Source: Planctomycetota bacterium
GTDB lineage: Bacteria; Planctomycetota; UBA1135
Assembly: GCA_027021325.1 (NCBI GenBank)
Contig: JALUUN010000593.1
Coordinates: 1 to 6,501 of the forward strand
Reading direction: 5' to 3'
DNA length: 6,501 bases
Shown here: positions 1 to 5,835 of the stretch, one piece after another
Layout: the number at the start of each line of letters is the position of its first letter
Numbering within the stretch: position 1 is the first letter of the stretch
Notes under the pieces: generated by a model
The model's database searches: none
What the model was told of the DNA's origin: nothing
The model's input: the letters and a program-made list of their open reading frames with translations, nothing else
Position numbers and translations under genes: made by a program

Positions 1-1463
1 GTGGCAGCCAGACCGCAGACCAGGCCGGAGTTCGTGAACTCGGTGATGCCGGTCGGCAGGAGGCAGCCTTCCGGGTTGCGGTCGCGGTGGTACCAGCCGA
101 AGCCCTCCTTGCCTTCCCACTCCTGAGCGAAGCCGGCGATGTTCGTGGACTCCGCGAGGTCGGCGCTGGCGGCGATGACGACAGGCCGGCCGTAACGCTC
201 GCGGCCGACGGCGTTGATCCAGGCGGCGAAACGGGCGAAGCCCTTGCGGTTCGGCTGCTTCTCGCCGGGGGCGAAGAACAGGGAGTCCGGAAGGCGCTCG
301 GGGTCCGTGATGTCGGGATCCCTAGCGGGATCCTGGCCGAAGGCCACGCGCTTGCCGGGGAGATCCTCGGGCACACTGTCGCCGATGGCCACCAAACGGT
401 CGGCCAGCCAGCGGCAGAAGTCCTCGTCGTCGAGGAGGGACAGCGCCACCTGCAGGTTGCGGGCGGTCTGTTCACGGAAAGCCTCGTCGCTCTCCGGCCG
501 CGGCTCGCCGAAACCCTCGAAGCCGAGGCCGTACTTGTCCGCGAACTCCTTCTTGGTCTGCCAGAAGACCTCGCTGTTCGGCTTGTGGGCGGCGCCGTGG
601 CTCTTGTAGCCGGTGACGCCGTAGCCGCGGCCCTTGATGGTCTTGAACCAGGTACAGCGAGGCTGGTCGCCCTCGGCGAAGACGGTCGGGATCAAGGCGC
701 GGCAGAGATCCTCGAAGTCGTGGCCTTTCTCGGCGCCCGCCGTGAGAAAGCCGTAGCTCTCGAACCACAGCTGCGGATCGCCGTGGACGATCTCCGAGAA
801 GGGGCGCGGATCGATCCCGAAGTCGTTCCAGTCGAGCAGGTAGTTGAGGTTGCCGAGGCCCAGGGCCCAGGCGGTGTTCTTGGCCTCGTGATGGGCGCCG
901 GCGGTATGGCCGCCCTCGCCCTCCAGCGCGAAGACCCGGACCTGCCCGGCGCCGGCGAGTTTCAGGGCCGTGGCGATGCCGACCGCGGCCGGCGCCCCGT
1001 GGCCGCTGGGGCCGGTGTTGGCCTTGAAGAACAGGGTCTTGCCCTCCTGCTCGGCGTGGCCGGGGAGGCCGCCGTTGCGCCGCAGGTTCAGGAGATCCTC
1101 CCAGACCACCATCCGCTCCAGGCCGCCAGGCACCTCGTAGCGGGAGTCCCCGGTCCGGGTGTGCATGCGCCGCAGGGCCTCGTTGTAGAGGGCCAGCATG
1201 GCGTAGATCAGCGGTGTGCAGTGTCCCGCCACCAGGACGAAGCGGTCGCCGAAGGGTGCTTCGGGCCGGCGGATGTCCCAGCGCATGACCCCGGAGAGGG
1301 TCAGGGCGACCATCATCTGGACCTTGGACCGCGAGCCGCCTGGGTGACCGCTCTGGCGATGGTTCAGCATCAGGTCGATGAGCTGATCCATGATGTCGGC
1401 GCACTTCTCCCAGCGGGGGAAGTCCGGGCGCAGCTCCTCGAGGCTCGGTGCGGTGCGGTCCAT
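1..1463 (-). CDS. tkt: Transketolase, divergent type (3' end truncated by window edge)
   Basis: Thiamine-diphosphate (ThDP) enzyme that moves two-carbon ketol units between sugar phosphates in the cytoplasmic pentose phosphate pathway. The visible 487 residues start at ATG 1463-1461 and run off the left edge. The N-terminal pyrophosphate-binding domain has SGHPGG (38-43, His40), VAGHCTP (79-84, His81), LPGHAE (133-138, His136), and KSHGAAHK (287-294). The cofactor metal motif is GEG (182-184) with Asn213 in LLDWNDFG, so Glu replaces the usual Asp of GDG. The pyrimidine-binding domain begins near residue 408; TGITEF (471-476) aligns with the family GIREH motif, so Glu475 is the likely catalytic Glu, followed by Phe instead of His. 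The C-terminal domain is outside the window. The gene starts 15 bases after the ugd stop, with no Shine-Dalgarno, which suggests co-transcription. Family assignment is firm. The altered motifs suggest a separate clade, and I recall similar proteins annotated simply as transketolase, so substrate preference is uncertain. Confidence 0.9.
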   Translation of the reverse strand, partial: MDRTAPSLEELRPDFPRWEKCADIMDQLIDLMLNHRQSGHPGGSRSKVQMMVALTLSGVMRWDIRRPEAPFGDRFVLVAGHCTPLIYAMLALYNEALRRMHTRTGDSRYEVPGGLERMVVWEDLLNLRRNGGLPGHAEQEGKTLFFKANTGPSGHGAPAAVGIATALKLAGAGQVRVFALEGEGGHTAGAHHEAKNTAWALGLGNLNYLLDWNDFGIDPRPFSEIVHGDPQLWFESYGFLTAGAEKGHDFEDLCRALIPTVFAEGDQPRCTWFKTIKGRGYGVTGYKSHGAAHKPNSEVFWQTKKEFADKYGLGFEGFGEPRPESDEAFREQTARNLQVALSLLDDEDFCRWLADRLVAIGDSVPEDLPGKRVAFGQDPARDPDITDPERLPDSLFFAPGEKQPNRKGFARFAAWINAVGRERYGRPVVIAASADLAESTNIAGFAQEWEGKEGFGWYHRDRNPEGCLLPTGITEFTNSGLVCGLAA

Positions 1464-1478
1464 GGGCTCGGTTCGGGT

Positions 1479-2804
1479 TCAGGCGGTGGGCTGGTGCTCG
1501 ACGGCGGGGATGCCGACACCGTAGCGCTCGAAGCCATGCTCGTGCATGGTCCGGGAGGGGTAGAGGTTGCGGCCGTCGAGGATCAGGCGCCGGCGCATGA
1601 GCTTGGCCATGCGCTCGAAGTCCGGATGGCGGAACTCGTTCCACTCGGTGCAGACGATCAGGGCGTCGGCGCCTTCGAGGACCGCGTACTGGTCCTTCTC
1701 GTAGCGCACCGACTCCCCGAAGATCCCGCGGGCGACGTCCAGGGCCACGGGATCGCAGGCGGCGACGCTGGCGCCGCGCTCCAGGAGGCCGCGGATGATG
1801 GGGATGGAGGGTGCCTCGCGCATGTCATCGGTGCGCGGCTTGAAGGCCAGGCCCCAGACCGCGAAGCGGCGGCCGTCCAGGTTCTCGCCGAAGATCCGGC
1901 ACACCCGCTCGAGCATCAAGCGCTTCTGGGCCTCGTTGACCTCCTCGACGGCATCGAGGATGCGGAACCGGTAGCCGTTCTCCTGGGCGGTACGCATGAT
2001 CGCCTTGACGTCCTTCGGGAAGCAGGATCCGCCGTAGCCGATGCCGGGATAGAGGAAGGCGTGACCGATGCGGCTGTCCGAGCCGACGCCCTGGCGCACC
2101 ATGTTCACGTCGGCACCGACGAGGTCGCAGATACGTGCGATCTCGTTCATGAAGGAGATCCGCGTGGCGAGCATCGCGTTGGCCGCGTACTTGGTCAGTT
2201 CGGCGCTGGCCGGATCCATGTGCAGGATCGGCTTGCCGGAGCGGACGAAGGGCGCGTAGAGCTCGTCCATGACCTCGAAGACCTCGGGATTCTCGGCGCC
2301 GATGACCACGCGGTCCGGCTTCATGAAGTCCTCGATGGCGGCGCCCTCCTTGAGGAACTCCGGGTTCGAGACCACCTGGATCTCATGTTCCGTCTGTTCC
2401 TGGGCGATGGCCTTGACCCGGGCCGCCGTGCCGACCGGAACCGTGGACTTGTCGACGATGATCTTCGGGCCGTTGGCCGCCCGGCCGATGGCCTTGGCGA
2501 CCTCCAGCACCGCCGACAGGTCGGCGCTGCCGTCCTCGCCGGGCGGGGTGCCGACGGCGATGAAGATCACCCGTGCCTGGCGGACCGCTTCGTCCAGATC
2601 GGTGGTGAAGTGCAGGCGCTTCTGCAGCACATTGCCGCGCACCAGCTCTTCCAGGCCGGGTTCGTAGATCGGAATCTCTCCGATCTGCAGGCGATGGATC
2701 TTGGCCTCGTCGATGTCCACGCAAGTGACCTCGTGGCCCATCTCGGCGAAGCAGGTGCCGGCCACCAGGCCGACGTATCCGGTACCGACGACAGCGATGC
2801 GCAT
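1479..2804 (-). CDS. ugd: UDP-glucose 6-dehydrogenase
   Basis: Cytoplasmic enzyme that oxidises UDP-glucose to UDP-glucuronate with two NAD+, supplying precursor for capsule, exopolysaccharide or lipid-linked glycans. The 441 residues match the usual length of bacterial single-chain Ugd. The N-terminal NAD-binding Rossmann fold starts at residue 1 with GTGYVG (7-12) and Asp30 ending strand 2. AVGTPPGEDG (83-92) and DKSTVPVG (118-125) follow. Catalytic positions known from the family are all present: NPEFLKEG (147-154, Glu149 and Glu153), Lys205 and Asn209 in ELTKYAANAM, and the nucleophile Cys261 with Asp265 in GGSCFPKD. The C-terminal UDP-binding domain shows AFKPRTDDMREAPS (320-333) and CTEWNEFR (385-392). 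The ATG start directly precedes the Rossmann strand, so it is secure. It lies 31 bases downstream of the sulfatase-like gene across a C-rich mRNA gap without a Shine-Dalgarno. GDP-mannose dehydrogenase is a relative, but the TEWNEF and GGSCFPKD context fits Ugd best. Confidence 0.96.
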   Translation of the reverse strand: MRIAVVGTGYVGLVAGTCFAEMGHEVTCVDIDEAKIHRLQIGEIPIYEPGLEELVRGNVLQKRLHFTTDLDEAVRQARVIFIAVGTPPGEDGSADLSAVLEVAKAIGRAANGPKIIVDKSTVPVGTAARVKAIAQEQTEHEIQVVSNPEFLKEGAAIEDFMKPDRVVIGAENPEVFEVMDELYAPFVRSGKPILHMDPASAELTKYAANAMLATRISFMNEIARICDLVGADVNMVRQGVGSDSRIGHAFLYPGIGYGGSCFPKDVKAIMRTAQENGYRFRILDAVEEVNEAQKRLMLERVCRIFGENLDGRRFAVWGLAFKPRTDDMREAPSIPIIRGLLERGASVAACDPVALDVARGIFGESVRYEKDQYAVLEGADALIVCTEWNEFRHPDFERMAKLMRRRLILDGRNLYPSRTMHEHGFERYGVGIPAVEHQPTA

Positions 2805-2806
2805 CA

Positions 2807-2831
2807 GGGTTGGGGGACGGGGGAGCGGGGG
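2807..2831 (+). other. Putative G-quadruplex-forming G-tract cluster in the sulfatase-ugd gap
   Basis: The plus strand has four G runs: 2807-2809 (3 G), 2812-2816 (5 G), 2819-2823 (5 G) and 2827-2831 (5 G), separated by loops of 2, 2 and 3 bases. This satisfies the usual four-tract G-quadruplex pattern. The plus strand is the template strand for all genes here, so the mRNA carries the complementary C-rich, G-poor sequence just upstream of the ugd start. It occupies nearly all of the 31-base gap and there is no Shine-Dalgarno. A role in polymerase pausing, or as a short C-rich Rho-type region, is possible but unproven. Confidence 0.6.
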
Positions 2832-2835
2832 AGGC

Positions 2836-4272
2836 CTACTCGCCCTCGGTGTAGCCGAGCTGGGCGAGGGTGTTCTCCATCTCCGGGCTGAGGGCGGGGG
2901 CCGGGGCGTAGGGCCGGGCGCGCCGCGCCTCCTCCAGGAGGCTCCAGGCGTAGCGGGAGAACTCCGCGGCGTCCGGCGATTCTAGCCGCTGCGGGCGCCG
3001 CTCGCCCGGGTCGCGGCCGAGGTCGAAGAGCAGGCCGCGGCTGCGGTCCTCGTCCCAGAGGAACTTGTTTCGCCCTTCGACGACCCCGCTCCAGTGGGCG
3101 CCGCGGGCGAAGTGCATGTGGAGGTCCAGGAGGACTGCGAGGTCCGGGCGCTCCGCTTCCTGCGCCCAGGCCGCCAGACTGCGCCCGCGGCGGCCCTCCC
3201 AGGGCGGGACGCCGGCGAGGTCGAGGAGGGTCGGGGCCAGGTCGTAGAGGGCCACGGTGGCGCCCTGGCGCAGGCCCGGGGCCACCAGCCCCGGCGCCCG
3301 GACCACCATCGGGATGTGGGTCACCTCCTGGAACAAGGTCTTCTGGTGGCCCTTCTGCTCGTGTTCGAAGAACTCGTCGCCGTGGTCGCTGGTGACGGCG
3401 AAGATCACCCGGTCGGCGATGCCCCACTCCTCCAGACGGGCGAAGAGGCGGGCGATCTGGTCGTCGGTGTAGCGGATCTCCGCGTCGTAGAGGGCACGCA
3501 CCTCGGGCAGGATCTCCCGCGGCCAGTCGCTCTCCATGAAGCGCAGGAACTCCAGGCGCCCCCCCTCGCGCTGGAAGCGGCGCGCGTAGTCCTCGGGCGG
3601 CTGGTAGTCGTAGTGCGGGTCCCAGAGGTGCAGAAAGAGGAAGAACGGCCCCTTCCAGCGCTCCTCTTCCTCCAGCCAGTCCAGGGCCGCATCCACCACC
3701 CGTTCGCTGCAGCGTGCATCCTGGTGGGAGGCCTCGTGGGCCTGGAGCAGGGCCTTGGGATCCTCGTCGGTCACGACCTCGGCGACCGAGGCCAGATAGG
3801 GAGAGGCGGCGAGGTAGCGGTCGAAGCCGCGGAAGAAGCCCCAGATGGGCGCCAGGAAGGGCGCCGAGTAGAAGCCGCCGGTGGCGTAGCCGGCGCGCCG
3901 GAAGCGTCCCGCCAGCAGCTCGGTTTCCGGATCCAGGCTGTGCTCGCGGTTGCGTACCCCGTGCTGCAGGCAGTCCATGCCCGTCAGCAGGGAGGCGTGG
4001 GCCGGCAGGGTCCAGGAAGTGGAGGACTGGGCGTTCTCGAACAGCACCCCCTCGCGCGCCATCCGGTCCAGGAAGGGGGTCGTCGGTTCCTCCGAGAACT
4101 CCGGCTGGTAGCCGTAGGGGGTGCAGTGGTCGGCGCGCAGGCTGTCGATGGAGATTAGGACCACCGGCCGGCCGTTTGCCGGCAGGGGCCCGGAATCGGC
4201 CTCGGGACCGCCGCAGGCAGCGCTCAGGACCAGGATCGCCGGAAGGACGGCGCGGGCGAGGCGGGGCTCCAT
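2836..4272 (-). CDS. Sulfatase-like (alkaline phosphatase superfamily) lipoprotein with Thr nucleophile
   Basis: Predicted exported, lipid-anchored hydrolase or transferase of 478 residues. The N-terminus has a short charged start, a hydrophobic stretch (8-18) and the lipobox-like LSAAC with Cys20, matching the permissive lipoprotein pattern. The sulfatase-type domain follows: first metal-ligand motif SIDSLRADH (41-49, Asp43), nucleophile region SWTLPAHASLLTG (86-98), HLWDPHYDYQPP (215-226), and the second metal site SDHGDEFFEH (295-304) then GH (308-309). DLAPTLLDLAG (344-354) is a common C-terminal landmark, and the LGY near the end (472-474) is also typical. At the position where sulfatases have Cys or Ser for conversion to formylglycine (C-x-P-S-R), this protein has Thr88 in TLPAH. 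Thr is the nucleophile in superfamily members such as LtaS and nucleotide pyrophosphatases, so phosphodiesterase, phosphatase or phospho-transfer activity is at least as likely as sulfatase. The ATG is the only start between the in-frame stop at 4306-4308 and the signal peptide. It begins 33 bases after the membrane glycosyltransferase gene. Substrate unknown. Confidence 0.88.
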   Translation of the reverse strand: MEPRLARAVLPAILVLSAACGGPEADSGPLPANGRPVVLISIDSLRADHCTPYGYQPEFSEEPTTPFLDRMAREGVLFENAQSSTSWTLPAHASLLTGMDCLQHGVRNREHSLDPETELLAGRFRRAGYATGGFYSAPFLAPIWGFFRGFDRYLAASPYLASVAEVVTDEDPKALLQAHEASHQDARCSERVVDAALDWLEEEERWKGPFFLFLHLWDPHYDYQPPEDYARRFQREGGRLEFLRFMESDWPREILPEVRALYDAEIRYTDDQIARLFARLEEWGIADRVIFAVTSDHGDEFFEHEQKGHQKTLFQEVTHIPMVVRAPGLVAPGLRQGATVALYDLAPTLLDLAGVPPWEGRRGRSLAAWAQEAERPDLAVLLDLHMHFARGAHWSGVVEGRNKFLWDEDRSRGLLFDLGRDPGERRPQRLESPDAAEFSRYAWSLLEEARRARPYAPAPALSPEMENTLAQLGYTEGE

Positions 4273-4278
4273 GCCTCC
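4273..4278 (-). promoter_or_regulatory. Shine-Dalgarno-like GGAGG placed unusually close to the sulfatase-like gene start
   Basis: On the minus strand GGAGG (4278-4274) is followed by a single C and then ATG at 4272. This is the only clear anti-16S-like sequence at any gene start in the window. A spacing of 1 base is far shorter than the usual 5-9, so it may be weak or fortuitous. No alternative start codon lies in frame between the upstream in-frame stop and this ATG, so the start itself is not in doubt. Confidence 0.4.
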
Positions 4279-4285
4279 AAGTCTA

Positions 4286-4298
4286 GGCCGCGCCGGCC
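4286..4298 (-). other. Small GC hairpin between the membrane GT-like and sulfatase-like genes
   Basis: The arms GGCCG (4286-4290) and CGGCC (4294-4298) form a 5-bp all-GC stem with a CGC loop, within the 33-base gap between the two genes. There is no U-tract after it in the transcribed direction, so it is not a standard intrinsic terminator. It could modestly affect translation of the sulfatase-like gene or be a chance product of the base composition. Confidence 0.3.
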
Positions 4299-4305
4299 GT
4301 CCGGA

Positions 4306-5835
4306 TCAGGACCCGGGCGGCGCCGCCGGGCCGCCCGGGGCGAGCTTCTCCGGGACGCTTCCCAGGACGGTGCCGATCAGGAGCACCGCCGGCCCCGCGA
4401 GGTGCAGCCAGATCCGCTCGGGAATGCCGGTGTTCGTGAGGCTGAGCAGGTACCAGGGCGTCACCAGGAGGACCAGGAAGTAGAGGAGGTGCCCTCCCAG
4501 CACCAGCGCCGCCAGCCAGCGCGCCTCGCGCCGGCGCAGGGCGGCGGGGATCGCGAGCAGGACCAGGAGCCAGAGCAGCCCCCAGTTGCGCAGGCCCAGC
4601 CAGGAGCCCATGCGCAAGGGATAGAGGCGCAGGACCAGGTCCCGGCGCCGGGGCGGCTCGCGCAGGATCTCCGCGTCCTTCTCGCCGAGGCGGGCGCTGC
4701 GCGACTTCTCGACCTTCTCCGGACCGTTCCAGTGTTCGACGATGGAGGACCAGCTCAGGCGCTCGCCGTAGTTCTCGTCGATGGCCGGAAGACGCCCGCG
4801 GTGGAAGAGCCACGGGGAGGCGAGGAGCAGGCCGACGCCCAGGGCGACGGCACTCGCGGTCCAGGCTCGCCGGGGGGAGAGAGGAGCGCCGGTCAGGAGC
4901 GCCAGCCCCGCCACGCCGAGGAGTGCCAGGCCCTCGTTCTTGACGAGGACACCGCCGGCGAGCAGCAGGCCGGCTCCGGCGGCGGTCCGCCAGCAGCCCG
5001 CGGTGCGGGCCCGAAGCAGCAGGGCCAGGGCGCCGAGGTAGAGAACGGTCAGGCTGAGATCCGCGCCGCCGAGGATGGTCAGGCCGCTGAAGCCGGCCCG
5101 GGCCAGGGTGTCTTCGAGGGAGCTGAGGAAGGCGCGAACCTGGAACATGGGCACGGCCAGGGCCACCCAGAGGGCGAGGCGGCGGACGCGCGGGGAGGCG
5201 CCGTGCAGGCCCGCTGTGACCAGCCCGGGCAGGCACAGAAGCCAGAAGGCCAGGGGCAGTTTCACCCAGCGTTCGCTCCAGGCGCCACCGAGGAAGGCCG
5301 CCTGCGCCTCCAGGAAGGGAATGCCCAGGGGGTAGTTGGGGTGGGTGAGGATGCGTCCGAAGCCGTCGGAAGCGTCCGGCGGCGGCAGCACCGCGGTGAA
5401 GGCCGGATCGAGGATGTCGCCGGAGTGGAAGAGGACCTTGCTCTTGCAGGCGAAGTGGAGGATCGGGTCGAAGGCGTTCAGGGGGAAGGCGACGGTAAGG
5501 AGCGCCGCCATCGCGCCCAGGGCCAGGGCCGCCGCCAGTTGCCCCTTCGGCAGGACGCCGGCCTCCAGGCCGCGGCCCCGCCGGCGGTCGGAACGCAGGC
5601 GCAGGATCCCGGCGGCCAGACCGAATCCCGCGAGCGTCCAGGCGAAGGGGGCGCTCAGGCGTCCGCCCAGGGCGGTCCAGGCCATGGGCAGGACCATCCA
5701 GGCCGCGAGGCCGAGGCTCAGGGCCAGGGCCTGTTCCTCCCAGGCACTCCGCGGCAGACGCTCCCGGGAGGGGAGCAGGGCGCGGCCGCCGAGCCAGGCG
5801 GCCAGGACCAGAAGCAGGGCGCCGGCGGCGGTCAT
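4306..5835 (-). CDS. Polytopic membrane glycosyltransferase-like protein (GT-C / family-39-like)
   Basis: Predicted integral membrane protein of 509 residues with roughly 10-12 hydrophobic segments, the first at residues 3-17. The pattern fits GT-C enzymes, which transfer sugars from polyprenyl-phosphate donors on the outer side of the cytoplasmic membrane. The first large loop has an acidic motif, NAFDPILHFACKSK (120-133, Asp123), at the place of the catalytic Asp in this fold. Further family-like marks are THPNYPLGIP (164-173), GGADLSL (256-262), VKNEGLALL (298-306) and, before the last membrane segment, an Arg-His pair in IPERIWLHLAGP (471-482). A hydrophilic loop at about 345-410 precedes the last three segments, and the tail is Pro/Gly-rich. 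The start at 5835 is chosen because it overlaps the upstream stop as ATGA and opens with a membrane helix. The frame stays open upstream to 6309, but that Arg/Pro/Gly-rich stretch is a shadow of the upstream gene. Acceptor and sugar cannot be read from sequence; exact family is inferred. Confidence 0.75.
   Translation of the reverse strand: MTAAGALLLVLAAWLGGRALLPSRERLPRSAWEEQALALSLGLAAWMVLPMAWTALGGRLSAPFAWTLAGFGLAAGILRLRSDRRRGRGLEAGVLPKGQLAAALALGAMAALLTVAFPLNAFDPILHFACKSKVLFHSGDILDPAFTAVLPPPDASDGFGRILTHPNYPLGIPFLEAQAAFLGGAWSERWVKLPLAFWLLCLPGLVTAGLHGASPRVRRLALWVALAVPMFQVRAFLSSLEDTLARAGFSGLTILGGADLSLTVLYLGALALLLRARTAGCWRTAAGAGLLLAGGVLVKNEGLALLGVAGLALLTGAPLSPRRAWTASAVALGVGLLLASPWLFHRGRLPAIDENYGERLSWSSIVEHWNGPEKVEKSRSARLGEKDAEILREPPRRRDLVLRLYPLRMGSWLGLRNWGLLWLLVLLAIPAALRRREARWLAALVLGGHLLYFLVLLVTPWYLLSLTNTGIPERIWLHLAGPAVLLIGTVLGSVPEKLAPGGPAAPPGS

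Noticed and set aside
316..333. Inverted repeat GGATCCC / GGGATCC with a 4-base loop
   Set aside because: A 7-bp stem inside the tkt coding sequence, encoding a normal stretch around QDPARDPD (377-384); there is no terminator-like T-tract and no partner copy, so chance is the simplest reading.
472..1644. A 390-codon minus-strand frame overlapping tkt and the 3' end of ugd
   Set aside because: Arg/Pro/His-rich translation out of frame with both genes; a high-GC shadow.
87..2891. A 934-codon open frame on the plus strand, antisense to tkt and ugd
   Set aside because: Its translation is a Gly/Ala/Val/Asp/Leu-rich string without motifs, and it lies opposite two firmly identified genes. Long antisense open frames are expected where codons strongly favour G or C in the third position.
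3094..4158. A 354-codon plus-strand open frame opposite the sulfatase-like gene
   Set aside because: Repetitive Gly/Val/Glu/Leu composition with no domain motifs; the opposite strand encodes a clear alkaline-phosphatase-superfamily protein.
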